This document shows, in pieces, positions 31,951-41,293 of a stretch of 64,000 nt of DNA. The position numbers and the translations under genes were made by a program. Position 1 is the first letter of the stretch. Every line of letters starts with the position of its first letter. This DNA comes from JAAZNO01 sp964508025. GTDB taxonomy: Bacteria > Chloroflexota > Anaerolineae > B4-G1 > SLSP01. The stretch lies in contig CAZDSF010000009.1 in the NCBI GenBank assembly GCA_964508025.1, positions 1 to 64,000 on the forward strand. The letters run 5' to 3'. A model generated the notes under the pieces. The model was not told the DNA's origin. It worked only from the letters and a program-made list of their open reading frames with translations, and did no database searches.

Positions 31951-32081
31951 GTGTATCTCAGGCCGGGCCGGGGGCGGTATCGCCGCTGACTGCGCAGTGT
32001 GCGGCGGAGTTCGCTTGCCCAGAGCCGAAACGCGGGTAAACTAGAAGTTACCACTCACTGGAAAAACCGGCGGAGCCAGAC

Positions 32082-35000
32082 ATGCCTGATTTCGTCCACT
32101 TACATACACACACGGAATATTCTCTGCTCGATGGGCTGAGCAGTCCCAAAGCGCTGGCGGCGCGCGCCGCCGAGCTCGGCATGAGCGCCCTCGCCATCAC
32201 CGATCATGGCGTGATGTATGGCGTGGTAGATTTCTACAAAGCGTGCAAAGCTGCCGGCATCAAGCCCATCATCGGCATGGAAGCCTACATTGCGCCGGAC
32301 TCCCGCTTCAGCCGCGACCGCAACGATGGCAAAGCCTACCACCTCATCCTGCTGGCGCAGAATCAACAGGGCTATCGCAATCTGCTCTCCCTGGCGAGCC
32401 TCGCGCAGCTAGAAGGCTTCTACTACAAGCCGCGTATTGACAAAGAGGCGCTGCTGCAATACGGCGAAGGACTGATCGTGCTGAGCGCCTGCCTGCAAGG
32501 CGAGATTCCGCAGCTGCTGCTCACCGGACAAGCGGCGCAAGCCCGCGAAGTTGCGCGCTGGTACCAGGAACACTTCCCCGGGCGCTTCTACCTGGAACTC
32601 CAGAGCCACGCCATCCCCGAACAGGAGCGCGCCAACGCCCAGCTCATCGCCCTGGCGCGCGAGCTGGCGCTGCCGCTCGTTGCCACCAACGACATCCACT
32701 ACGCCCGCGAGGATCAATTCGAGGCGCACGACGTGCTGCTCTGCATCGGCACGGGCAAACTCGTTGCCGAGGCGAACCGGATGCGCATGAGCGATAATTC
32801 CTATTTCATGCGTTCCCCGCAGGAGATGGCGCAGCTCTACGCCCACGTCCCGGAGGCGCTGGAGAACACCGTCCGCATCGCGGAACAATGTGATGTGGAA
32901 ATCGCCTTCGCCCCGCCCTACCACCTGCCCCAGTTCCCTGTACCCGCAGGCTTCGCCGATTCGCAAGCCTACCTGCGCCACCTGTGCGCTCAGGGCATGG
33001 TGCGCCGCTACGGCAAAGACGCTACGCGCCCGGAATACGTCGAGCGGCTGGAGTATGAGCTAGACATCATCCATCGCATGGGCTTCGACGACTATTTCCT
33101 TATCGTCTGGGATCTGTGCCGGGCGGCAGAACAGCGCGATATCTGGTGGAACGTGCGCGGCTCAGGCGCCGGCTCGGTAGTCGCCTACACCCTGGAGATC
33201 ACCAACGTCGAGCCGTTCAAGAACCGCCTCTTCTTCGAGCGCTTCCTCAATCCCGACCGCATCTCCATGCCGGATATTGATCTCGACTACCCCGACGACC
33301 GCCGCGACGAGCTCATCGCCTATACCGCCGAACGCTACGGCAAGGATAAAGTCTGCGGCATCATCACCTTTGGGACGCTGGGCGCCCGCGCCGCCATCCG
33401 CGATGTGGGCCGCGCGCAGGGCATTCCGCTCGGCGAGGTGGATCAAGTCGCCCGGCTGGTGCCCAACGTGCCCGGCAAACCCGTCTCCATCGCCGAGGCG
33501 TTGGAAACGATCCCAGAGTTGAAGGCGCTCTACACCTCCACACCCTACCTGCGCAAACTGCTCGATACGGCGCAGCAGCTGGAAGGCGTCTCCCGACATG
33601 CCAGCACCCACGCGGCAGGCGTCCTCGTCTCGGATCGCCCGCTCACCGACTACCTGCCGCTCAACCGCCCCACCAAGAGCGACACCGAGGCTTACGCGCT
33701 CGACCGGGTCTCCCAATGGGCTATGGACATCGTGGACGCGATGGGGATGCTCAAAGTGGACTTCCTCGGCTTGCGGACACTCACGCACATGCGCAAGACC
33801 TGCGAGCTCATCTACCAGGAACACGGGCGCAAACTCGACCTGAACACCATCCCCTACGAGCGCGCGCCCGATGACCCGGTCAAAGACGCCGATGTGAAGG
33901 CGCTCTACGACCTGCTCACCAGCGGCGAGACCACGGGCGTCTTCCAGGTAGAAGGCGCGGGGATGCGCCGCACGTTGCAGGAAATGCGCCCCTTCGAGTT
34001 CCAGCACATCATCGCCGCCATCGCACTCTACCGCCCCGGCCCGATGGAAAACATCCCCACCTACATCAAACGCCTGCACGGCGAGGAAGCCATCACCTAC
34101 CGTCATCCCATCCTGGAAAAAATCCTCGATGACACGTTCTCTGTGCTCATCTACCAGGAACAGATCATGCAAATCGCGGTGGAGATGGCGGGCTACAAAC
34201 CGGGGCAAGCCGATGAAATCCGCAAAGCCGTTGCCAAGAAGAAGAAAGACCTGATGGAAAAGCACCAGCGGATGTTCCGCGCGGGCGCGCAAGCCAAGGG
34301 CATTCCCGCCGAAATCGCCGACGCCGTCTGGGGCGACATCGAATTCTTCGCGCGCTACGGCTTCAACCGCGCGCACGCCACCGACTACGCCGTCATCACC
34401 GGGCAAACGGCTTACCTCAAAGCGCATTATCCGCTGGAGTTTATGACCGCCCTGATGACGACCGAGCGCAACAATGTGGAAAAGCTCGGCTTCCTCATCG
34501 CCGACGCCCGGCGCACGGGACTCACCGTGCTGGGACCCAATCTCAACACCTCGGATGTCGAATTCATCATCGAGCATTTACCGGATGGGCAGCGCGCCAT
34601 TCGCTGCGGCTTGAGCGCCATCAAGAACGTCGGCGAAGAAGCCGTGCGCTTGATCGTCGAGACGCGCAAGGCAGGCGGCGCGTTCAAGTCACTGGATGAC
34701 CTGGCGGCGCGCGTGGATTTGCGCAAGCTCAACCGCCGCGCCCTCGAATGCCTCATCCAGGCGGGCGCGTTGGATGACTTCGGCCCGCGCGCCGCGCTGC
34801 TCACGCTCCTCGATACCGTGATGAGCGCCAGCATCCGCACCCACGAAGCCAAAGAGGTGGGCCAATTCTCCCTCTTCGGCGATCTGCCCGGCATGAGCAG
34901 CGGCATCCAACTGCCCGCGCACTACCCGCCCATCTCCACACGCCAGATGTTGGAATGGGAAAAGGAGCTACTCGGCGTGTACCTCTCTGAGCATCCGCTG

Positions 35001-35861
35001 GAGCAACAAGAGCGCGAGTTCCTGGCGCAGAGCCTCACCAACACCACCCTCGATCGCCTGCCCGCCGAATCGCCGGGGCCACAGCTCACCTTGCTCGGCA
35101 TGGTGCAGCGAATTCGGCGCATCACCACCAAGAAGGGCGACATGATGGCCTTCGTCACGCTGGAAGGGCCGGGCGGCGTCGCCGAAGTCACCGTCTTCCC
35201 GCGCACCTACGAGCGCTGCCGCGAGCTGCTCACCGAAGGGCGCGTGCTCGTGGTCAGCGGCAAACTCGATGCGCGCCTAGACCGCGAGGATCATCCGCTG
35301 ATGGCGGACTGGTTCAAATTGCCGCAGGATCTCCTGCGACCGGATGAAAGCGCCCTTCCGCCGCTGCCGGAGGATTATAACCCCTTCGCGCGTGAAGTTC
35401 CGCCGCCGTACACCACGCCCGCGCCACCGCAGACAGCGCGACCACCGGCGCCAGGGCCGCGGCCCCAACCCTCGGCAACTGTCGAAACAGCCGTCGCGGC
35501 CCCCAGCGTTGCATCACCGACCGCTCCAATCCACGCGCCCCGCGAGGCCCCCGTCTCGCTGCCGGCGCCGCCGGAGGAGCCGCCCGCGCCGCCCTCGACC
35601 CTGTGCATCACCTTGCATCGCACCAATAATCACCACGAAGACTACCGCGTCCTGCAACGGGTCTACCAGGTGGTACAGGCGCAAGAGGGCGCAGATCGCT
35701 TTATCATCTACCTGCAAAATGGCGAAACGACCAGGCCCAAACGCATCCAGCTCTCCTTCCCCAACGAGCATACCTGCATCACGCCCGCGCTATGTCGCCA
35801 GATAGAAGAGCTGGTTGGCCGCGCCAACGTGCGCATCCTGCTCGAAAACGCATTCGATTGA
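32082..35861 (+). CDS. dnaE: DNA polymerase III alpha subunit
   Basis: The replicative polymerase, 1259 residues. The N-terminal PHP domain starts FVHLHTHTEYSLLDGL and keeps ITDHGVMYGV and IIGMEAYIAP. The catalytic aspartates are in MPDIDLDYPDDRRDE (near residue 397) and MLKVDFLGLRTL (near 559). The fingers, beta-binding and OB-fold (VTVFPRTYERCRELL) regions follow. Two points are unusual. A long Pro/Ala-rich stretch (residues about 1105-1170, with PPAPGPRPQPSAT) leads to an extra C-terminal domain (CITLHRTNNHHEDYRVLQ to the end). The overall length exceeds the usual ~1160. It stands alone, with dnaN not in the window. Confidence 0.95.
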   Translation: MPDFVHLHTHTEYSLLDGLSSPKALAARAAELGMSALAITDHGVMYGVVDFYKACKAAGIKPIIGMEAYIAPDSRFSRDRNDGKAYHLILLAQNQQGYRNLLSLASLAQLEGFYYKPRIDKEALLQYGEGLIVLSACLQGEIPQLLLTGQAAQAREVARWYQEHFPGRFYLELQSHAIPEQERANAQLIALARELALPLVATNDIHYAREDQFEAHDVLLCIGTGKLVAEANRMRMSDNSYFMRSPQEMAQLYAHVPEALENTVRIAEQCDVEIAFAPPYHLPQFPVPAGFADSQAYLRHLCAQGMVRRYGKDATRPEYVERLEYELDIIHRMGFDDYFLIVWDLCRAAEQRDIWWNVRGSGAGSVVAYTLEITNVEPFKNRLFFERFLNPDRISMPDIDLDYPDDRRDELIAYTAERYGKDKVCGIITFGTLGARAAIRDVGRAQGIPLGEVDQVARLVPNVPGKPVSIAEALETIPELKALYTSTPYLRKLLDTAQQLEGVSRHASTHAAGVLVSDRPLTDYLPLNRPTKSDTEAYALDRVSQWAMDIVDAMGMLKVDFLGLRTLTHMRKTCELIYQEHGRKLDLNTIPYERAPDDPVKDADVKALYDLLTSGETTGVFQVEGAGMRRTLQEMRPFEFQHIIAAIALYRPGPMENIPTYIKRLHGEEAITYRHPILEKILDDTFSVLIYQEQIMQIAVEMAGYKPGQADEIRKAVAKKKKDLMEKHQRMFRAGAQAKGIPAEIADAVWGDIEFFARYGFNRAHATDYAVITGQTAYLKAHYPLEFMTALMTTERNNVEKLGFLIADARRTGLTVLGPNLNTSDVEFIIEHLPDGQRAIRCGLSAIKNVGEEAVRLIVETRKAGGAFKSLDDLAARVDLRKLNRRALECLIQAGALDDFGPRAALLTLLDTVMSASIRTHEAKEVGQFSLFGDLPGMSSGIQLPAHYPPISTRQMLEWEKELLGVYLSEHPLEQQEREFLAQSLTNTTLDRLPAESPGPQLTLLGMVQRIRRITTKKGDMMAFVTLEGPGGVAEVTVFPRTYERCRELLTEGRVLVVSGKLDARLDREDHPLMADWFKLPQDLLRPDESALPPLPEDYNPFAREVPPPYTTPAPPQTARPPAPGPRPQPSATVETAVAAPSVASPTAPIHAPREAPVSLPAPPEEPPAPPSTLCITLHRTNNHHEDYRVLQRVYQVVQAQEGADRFIIYLQNGETTRPKRIQLSFPNEHTCITPALCRQIEELVGRANVRILLENAFD

Positions 35862-35883
35862 CCCCGAACGCTTGAAGCAGCCC

Positions 35884-35922
35884 CAAAAAATCGTGCGCCG
35901 CGCTGGGTCAGCGCGGCGCACG
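35884..35922 (-). terminator. Terminator of the LysM-domain gene
   Basis: CGTGCGCCGCGCTG and CAGCGCGGCGCACG form a 14-bp stem with a 3-nt loop; on the minus strand it is followed by ATTTTTTGG. It lies between convergent dnaE and the LysM gene and can act on both. Confidence 0.9.
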
Positions 35923-35941
35923 GTTCTGAATTAAAGCCAGT

Positions 35942-37435
35942 TCAGCGGCGGCGTGAGATGAAGAAGAGCACGCCAATCCCAATCGCCAGCAGCAGCACGA
36001 TGATCCCGCTCACCCGAATAATGGTATTCAGGGCGCCGCTCAATCCACTGGCGGCTTCGCGCGTGGGAGTGGAAGGCGGCGGCGTAGGTTGCGCCTCACT
36101 GCCCGCATCAGCCACACGGACGTAGCCCAGCTGCATCGCCGAGATCTGCCCACCGCCAAGCGGAATGCCCCACTCGCCAGGCCCTACAGGCTGATAGCCC
36201 GCCGGCGGCGTCTGCCGCAGCACGTAGTTGCCCGGTTGAAGATTCTGGAAGCAGTAAGGTTCGCTAATGCCATCGGTGGTATAGGAGCCGGCAGGCCCGG
36301 CAGTCCCTACCAACGTGATGACGGCATTGGGCAGCAGCCCTTCGGATTCTGGCTGCTGGATGCCATCGGCGTTCCGGTCGTAGAAAGCGCTCACACACAA
36401 GCTCGCCAGATCCCCGGCGGGCGGCGCCTGGGTAGGCGCGACCGGCGTTTCGCCCGGCGCAGGGGTGGGGACCTCCGCCGTGGGCATCGGGGTGGGCGTG
36501 GGCAGCGTGATCGGCGCGCCAGAGATGATGATCTCCTGCCCAATGCTGAGCAGGTCATTGGGACCGAGCGACCCGGCGTTGAGCCGGCGCAGTTCATCCA
36601 GAGACACATTGTAGCGCAGGGCGATGCCAAACAGCGTATCGCCGGCCTGCACGATATGCACCACGGCCCCATCAGGGCGCGGGGTAGAAGTAGCGCGCGG
36701 GGTCGGCGGCACTGCGGAGGTCGGCGGGGGCGGCGGCGGCGTGGCGGTGGGGGGTGTGGCGGGCTGGACGATTTCCAGAACCGCGTTATCCCACCAGGAA
36801 TCCATGTGCGCAATGGGCAGCACCAACCGGAACTGGCTGGAGGTGAACACCGTCACCTGACCGCTCTGCCCCGCGGTCGCTTCGATGGAAAGCGTCTGCC
36901 AGCTATCGCGGACGTTGTTCTCGCCGCTCCAAATGACGCCAACATTCCACTGCCCACGCCCTTCAGGATCAATGCCGACCTGCATTCGCGGCGCCCAATC
37001 GGTGTACGAAGGGGCCGGCGGTTGTTCGTTCGCCGCGCGGGAGTAGCCCATCACAGTAAAGCGCACGCGCGAGCCGGGCGGCACGCTCACCGTTTGATAG
37101 ACGCCTGCGTGCCAGGTGATGTACTGCGCCCCTACCTGCTGCGAAGGCGGACCCTGGGTCAACCCCAGGTTGTTGTAATCCATCTCCTGGCCCCAGTTGG
37201 GGCGGCAGACAAAATCCCAGTCGGGCGGGCGCGTATCGCATTTCTCGCCGCTGTCTTCGTACCAGGGATTCCAGCCATTAGCCACGCCGTTGTTGTACGG
37301 CGCATCGAAACCCGGATTGACCAGCAGGTTCTGCGCCTGCGCCGCTGCCGGGCGGCGCGCCGAACCGACATAGAGACCGCCCATGACCAGCGTCAGGACG
37401 GCAATAATTAAAACATAGCGTTTGATTTGCATCAC
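35942..37435 (-). CDS. Secreted, membrane-anchored LysM protein
   Basis: A 497-residue exported protein. The signal peptide (residues 1-34, LIIAVLTLVMGGLYVGSARR) is followed by a carbohydrate-binding-like beta domain (NLLVNPGFDAPYNNGVANGW to about 235). Next come a Pro/Thr linker, one LysM domain (VVHIVQAGDTLFGIALRYN, about 258-307) and a second linker. A prealbumin/SdrD-B-like domain (FYDRNADGIQQPESEG to YVLRQTPPAGYQPVG) follows, then a C-terminal membrane helix (IIVLLLAIGIGVLFFISRRR). LysM binds peptidoglycan or other GlcNAc polymers, so a cell-surface role is likely. It has its own terminator. Two Met codons open the frame; either may be used. Confidence 0.8.
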   Translation of the reverse strand: MMQIKRYVLIIAVLTLVMGGLYVGSARRPAAAQAQNLLVNPGFDAPYNNGVANGWNPWYEDSGEKCDTRPPDWDFVCRPNWGQEMDYNNLGLTQGPPSQQVGAQYITWHAGVYQTVSVPPGSRVRFTVMGYSRAANEQPPAPSYTDWAPRMQVGIDPEGRGQWNVGVIWSGENNVRDSWQTLSIEATAGQSGQVTVFTSSQFRLVLPIAHMDSWWDNAVLEIVQPATPPTATPPPPPPTSAVPPTPRATSTPRPDGAVVHIVQAGDTLFGIALRYNVSLDELRRLNAGSLGPNDLLSIGQEIIISGAPITLPTPTPMPTAEVPTPAPGETPVAPTQAPPAGDLASLCVSAFYDRNADGIQQPESEGLLPNAVITLVGTAGPAGSYTTDGISEPYCFQNLQPGNYVLRQTPPAGYQPVGPGEWGIPLGGGQISAMQLGYVRVADAGSEAQPTPPPSTPTREAASGLSGALNTIIRVSGIIVLLLAIGIGVLFFISRRR

Positions 37436-37589
37436 ACTTCACATCCTTCATAAATTTACTAAGTGAACGCCTAGGCGTCATGATTCATACCACAGCGCCT
37501 GCACCGCCGTCGGATTGGAGCCCCCCAAGCCGATACTGATTAAGGATTGTAACATAACGCAAAAAGGCGTCAACTTGCACTCACAGTGG

Positions 37590-37595
37590 TATAAT
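37590..37595 (+). promoter_or_regulatory. TATAAT box before the prenyltransferase gene
   Basis: A perfect -10 element lies 28 nt before ATG 37624. It also covers the more upstream ATG at 37594, which therefore cannot be the start codon of this transcript. No convincing -35. Confidence 0.45.
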
Positions 37596-37623
37596 GAAGC
37601 CGACAATCATGAGGCGGTCATCC

Positions 37624-38505
37624 ATGGCGCACAAAGCAAAAGATTTTCTGGAACTCATCAAGTTCGAACATACCCTTTTCGCGCTGCCTTTCGCCTATCT
37701 GGGGATGTTTCTGGCCGCGCGCGCTATCCCCAGAAGTTGGCCCACATGGAACGAATTTCTCTGGATCACCATCGCGATGGCTGCAGCGCGGACGTTGGCA
37801 ATGGGCTTCAACCGACTGGTGGATCGCGTCCTCGATGCGCGCAATCCACGCACGGCCGCCCGCCCGCTGGCGACGGGGCGGGTGACGCGCGCGACGGCGG
37901 TGTGGGGAACGGTGATCTCCGGCGCGGTCTTGATGATTGCCGCGTGGCGCCTGGGACCGCTGCCATTGCGGTTGTTGCCAGGCGCGCTGATATGCCTCCT
38001 GGGTTATTCCTACACCAAACGCTTCACCTGGATGTCGCATTTCATTCTGGGCTTCACGGATGGTCTGGCGCCGATGGGGGCGTGGGTCGCAGTGCGCGGC
38101 TCGTTGCTGGCATGGAACGATTGGCCCGCGTGGGCGCTGCTCGCAGCGGTAACGCTATGGATCGGCGGTTTCGATCTCATCTATGCCTGCCAGGATGTGG
38201 ATTTCGACCGGGAAGCCGGGTTGCACGCCATTCCGGCGCGCTTCGGCATTGCGGCGGCGTTGCGATTGGCGCGCATCTGTCACGCAACCGTCGCCGCACT
38301 CTTGGGCGGCTTGGGCCTGGGCGTGGGATTGGGCTGGCCTTACTGGCTCGCCTGGAGCATCGTAACGGGATTGTTGATCTACGAGCACCGGCTGGTACAG
38401 CCCGATGATCTCTCGCGTGTGGATGTGGCCTTCTTCAATGTGAACGGCTATATCAGCGTGACGTTGCTCGCGGGCGTGCTGGCGGCACTGCTAATCAAAG
38501 GATGA
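37624..38505 (+). CDS. UbiA-family prenyltransferase (menaquinone/ubiquinone type)
   Basis: A 293-residue membrane protein with about eight helices. Both Asp-rich prenyl-diphosphate sites of the UbiA superfamily are present: NRLVDRVLDARNPRTAARP and IGGFDLIYACQDVDFDREAG. The wording of the first motif is like UbiA and the MqnP branch of the futalosine menaquinone pathway, so it probably attaches a polyprenyl chain to an aromatic quinone precursor in the membrane. No other quinone gene is adjacent, so the exact substrate is open. The start ATG 37624 follows GAGGCGG. A substrate-binding lipoprotein gene follows 10 nt later, suggesting one transcript. Confidence 0.85.
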   Translation: MAHKAKDFLELIKFEHTLFALPFAYLGMFLAARAIPRSWPTWNEFLWITIAMAAARTLAMGFNRLVDRVLDARNPRTAARPLATGRVTRATAVWGTVISGAVLMIAAWRLGPLPLRLLPGALICLLGYSYTKRFTWMSHFILGFTDGLAPMGAWVAVRGSLLAWNDWPAWALLAAVTLWIGGFDLIYACQDVDFDREAGLHAIPARFGIAAALRLARICHATVAALLGGLGLGVGLGWPYWLAWSIVTGLLIYEHRLVQPDDLSRVDVAFFNVNGYISVTLLAGVLAALLIKG

Positions 38506-38515
38506 AGACGGAAGG

Positions 38516-39484
38516 ATGAAGGCATTGCGAGACCTGCGTCAGGCGTTGGGATATGGCATACTTGCAGTCATACTGATGACGATTCTTCTCTCATGCGCGC
38601 AACGCCAAGCAGCGCCGGCGCCGTTGCGCATCGGCGTGCTGCCGATCCTGGATGCCCTGCCGCTGTATGCAGCGGAGCGCGAGGGGTATTTTGCCGCAGC
38701 GGGCGTAGAGGTGACGCTGGTACCAGTGGCTTCAGCCGCAGAGCGCGATCAATTGCTGCAAGCCGGGCAATTGGATGGGGTCATCAACGATCTGGCGGCG
38801 CTGGCGTTGTACAACCGCGATGAACCCCGACTGGTGGGCGTGCGGTACGCGATGCAGGCGACTTCAACCGCGCCGCAGTTTCGCATCCTCGCGGCGGGTA
38901 ATACCAGAATCACGGCACCAGAGCAATTACGCGGGGTGCAAATCGGCGTTTCTCAGGGGACGGTGATCGAATACGTGACCGAGCGGCTGTTGGAGGCAGA
39001 AGGGCTGGCGCCGACGGAGATCGCGATACTGGCAGTGCCCAGGATTCCAGAGCGGCTGGCGCTGCTGGGCGCGGGCCAGCTCCAGGCGGCGACGCTGCCA
39101 GAGCCGCTGGCGACGCTTGCGATGCAACAAGGGGCGCGCACCATCCTCGATGATACACGCCATCCGCAATACAGTTGCAGCGTCTTTGCGTTCCGCCAGG
39201 AGATTATAAGCGCACAGCCAGAAGCCATCCGGGGATTTCTGATAGCGGTAGAACAGGCAGCGGCGCACATCAATGCGGATAAAATGCAGTGGGATGACGT
39301 ACTGGTCGCGCAAAACCTCATCCCGCCCTCTTTGTTGGGGACCTATACGCTGCCGGATTATCCCGGCGCGGCGGTTCCCACACGCGAGCAATTCGAGGAC
39401 GTCGTGCGCTGGCTGCGGGACAAGGAACTCCTCAACGTAGCCATCGAATATGTCAAGGTGATAGATGCCGGCTTCTTGCCTTGA
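38516..39484 (+). CDS. NMT1/SsuA-like substrate-binding lipoprotein
   Basis: A 322-residue periplasmic-type binding protein. The signal ends in a lipobox (TILLSCAQR), and the mature part starts LRIGVLPILDALPLYAAE, the typical first strand and helix of the NMT1/THI5/SsuA family. Other family blocks are QLDGVINDLAALALYN, GVQIGVSQGTVIEYV and FRQEIISAQPEAIRGFL. Such proteins deliver sulfonates, nitrate, or thiamine or quinone precursors to ABC importers. No permease or ATPase gene is nearby, so the ligand cannot be named. Its coupling to the prenyltransferase gene is worth noting, since some members of this family serve menaquinone precursor synthesis (MqnA/D-like fold). The C-terminus is complete. 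Confidence 0.8.
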   Translation: MKALRDLRQALGYGILAVILMTILLSCAQRQAAPAPLRIGVLPILDALPLYAAEREGYFAAAGVEVTLVPVASAAERDQLLQAGQLDGVINDLAALALYNRDEPRLVGVRYAMQATSTAPQFRILAAGNTRITAPEQLRGVQIGVSQGTVIEYVTERLLEAEGLAPTEIAILAVPRIPERLALLGAGQLQAATLPEPLATLAMQQGARTILDDTRHPQYSCSVFAFRQEIISAQPEAIRGFLIAVEQAAAHINADKMQWDDVLVAQNLIPPSLLGTYTLPDYPGAAVPTREQFEDVVRWLRDKELLNVAIEYVKVIDAGFLP

Positions 39485-39500
39485 CCGAAAGAATGACAAT

Positions 39501-39579
39501 AGTTCGTAGAGCATCGTGAGCCGTGAGCCGTTCACCACGCGCAGACTGGGCTCTACTCACGGCTGACCCACTACTATTT
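39501..39579 (+). repeat. Intergenic inverted-repeat element, copy A
   Basis: Starts AGTTCGTAGAGC, contains GTGAGCCGTGAGCC and its partner CTACTCACGGCTGACC, and ends CCACTACTATTTC directly before GGGAGG, the ribosome binding site of the YVTN gene. See copies at 42664, 53645 and 55229. Confidence 0.75.
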
Positions 39580-39595
39580 CAGGGAGGTTACACAA

Positions 39596-41194
39596 ATGAA
39601 ACGCTATTCCATACTGCTATGGGCGTTGGCGCTGGCAAGCCTGATGTTAGCCGCCATCTATGCTGTGAGCCTGGCTTCGACATTGACGCCGCCGTATGTC
39701 GTTGCCATCCAGGACACGGGCGCCAACACGCATCCGTATCGGGTGGGCGTGGATTCCGCGCGCGGGTTGGCTTATGTGCTGGATCAGCAGGGCCAGATCT
39801 GGGTCTTTGCCGGCACGGAGATCACGGCCACACTCCCAGGCGGCAGCCCCAATTACGTCGCGGTGGCGCCGGGCGGCTACACCTATGTGACCCAACGCGA
39901 CGGCGGTGCGGTGCGCGTGCTGGAGGGCAAAGCGCTGCGGGGTACGGTTTCGCTGGGCGGCAAAGTCTCCGGGGCGGCGGCGGTGCTCACCAGCACCCAG
40001 AACGTCTACGTGGCGCTGCCCCAGGCGAACCAGGTGGCCGTGTTTCAGGGCTATGGCGCTGTGCCGGTCACATACATTGATGTGGGCGTCGAACCTTTCG
40101 CCCTGGCTACTAACCCGACCACCGGGCGCGTCTACGTCGCCAACCTCCGGTCGCACAACGTCTCGGTGATCGAGGGGACATCCGTCATCGCCACGATTCC
40201 AGTCGGACAATTCCCCGCTGCGGCGGCGGTGAACCCCATCAACGGTTACGTCTACGTCGCCAACAGCGGCAGCAACACTGTCAGTGTCATCCAGGGGCTT
40301 ACGGTGATCCAGACCGTGAACGTTGGATATAATCCCGGCGACATCGCCGTGAACCCCGCCAACGGGCGCGTGTACGTAGTCAATAACGGCGACCCCGTCA
40401 ACCCTGGCTCTTTGAGCGTGCTACAAGATGCGCAGGCTGCGCCCGTCGCTACGACGCAGGTGGGAAATGATCCACGCGCCGTGGACGTGAATCCGCGCAG
40501 CGGGTATATCTATGTCGTCGGCGGGCGCGGGAATGTGGGGACCGTAGCCGTGCTGAGCGACACCCTGGTCATCGAGACATTCCTGCCGGTAGGGCACTCG
40601 CCAGAAGATGTGGCGGTAGATCCGGTGAGCGATCTCGGCTACGCTTCGCTCTACAAATCAGCGGGGGGAGCCATGGGGCAGGTGGTCATCTTGGGCCGCT
40701 CCGAGGCTTCGGTGGCGCCGGTAGACCCCGTGACCGGCGCCACGCTCGCTTGTGAGGGGGTAGACGGGCGCCCTATCCAAATCGAAATCCCTGCCAACGC
40801 AGTCACGGATACAGTAACGCTCCTCTGCGCCGGCTGGATGCCCGACACGCTCCCCACCCACCAATTCGCCGGCCAGGGATTCTTGCTCAAGGTGTACAAA
40901 TTCGGCGTCCACCGTCCCGGTTATCAATTCCAGACGCCCATCACGGTGCGCGCCGCTTATCCCATCCCCCTGCCCGGCGACGTCGATGTTGCGGAACTGG
41001 AGCTGCGGGTCGGCGCTTCTGGCGGGGGCGTTTGGGGAACGACGGGCATCGTCTCGCAGCAAGTGCAATCCGCGCAACAACGCCTGATAGCGACCCTTTT
41101 GAGACTTCCAGAACGGTCACAGGATGGCTATGCGTTGGTGACGCCGGCAGGCAAGTTCATCTATCTGCCATTGGTGCTGAAGACCGCCAACTGA
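39596..41194 (+). CDS. Secreted YVTN beta-propeller protein
   Basis: A 532-residue exported protein. The signal peptide (LLWALALASLMLAAIYAVSL) precedes a seven-bladed-type propeller made of about eight ~42-residue YVTN repeats. Examples are NPTTGRVYVANLRSHNVSVI, NPINGYVYVANSGSNTVSVI and NPANGRVYVVNNGDP. Residues about 375-515 form a further beta domain, and the chain ends GKFIYLPLVLKTAN. Proteins of this kind are cell-surface or extracellular and often bind other proteins or metals; no catalytic residues are evident. GGGAGG before ATG 39596 supports the start. The gene is preceded by the repeat element and followed by a shared terminator. Confidence 0.85.
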   Translation: MKRYSILLWALALASLMLAAIYAVSLASTLTPPYVVAIQDTGANTHPYRVGVDSARGLAYVLDQQGQIWVFAGTEITATLPGGSPNYVAVAPGGYTYVTQRDGGAVRVLEGKALRGTVSLGGKVSGAAAVLTSTQNVYVALPQANQVAVFQGYGAVPVTYIDVGVEPFALATNPTTGRVYVANLRSHNVSVIEGTSVIATIPVGQFPAAAAVNPINGYVYVANSGSNTVSVIQGLTVIQTVNVGYNPGDIAVNPANGRVYVVNNGDPVNPGSLSVLQDAQAAPVATTQVGNDPRAVDVNPRSGYIYVVGGRGNVGTVAVLSDTLVIETFLPVGHSPEDVAVDPVSDLGYASLYKSAGGAMGQVVILGRSEASVAPVDPVTGATLACEGVDGRPIQIEIPANAVTDTVTLLCAGWMPDTLPTHQFAGQGFLLKVYKFGVHRPGYQFQTPITVRAAYPIPLPGDVDVAELELRVGASGGGVWGTTGIVSQQVQSAQQRLIATLLRLPERSQDGYALVTPAGKFIYLPLVLKTAN

Positions 41195-41206
41195 GCCACA
41201 ACAAAA

Positions 41207-41244
41207 ACCCTCTCTGCGGCGATGTGCTTTGCCGCAGAGAGGGT
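41207..41244. terminator. Bidirectional terminator between the YVTN gene and asnS
   Basis: ACCCTCTCTGCGGC and GCCGCAGAGAGGGT pair over 14 bp with a 10-nt loop. TTTTT follows on the minus strand (asnS side) and CGTTTC on the plus strand. Confidence 0.85.
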
Positions 41245-41293
41245 CGTTTCTTACGAGTGCGAGTCCCCAGCACCGCCTCCACGGGCTGGCGCG

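Noticed and set aside
33162..34577. 471-codon minus-strand frame inside dnaE
   Set aside because: Shadow of the polymerase gene; composition is that of an antisense reading.
41207..41244. Hairpin as a regulatory element of the YVTN gene
   Set aside because: It lies between convergent stop codons and has a T-run, so a shared terminator is the simpler reading.
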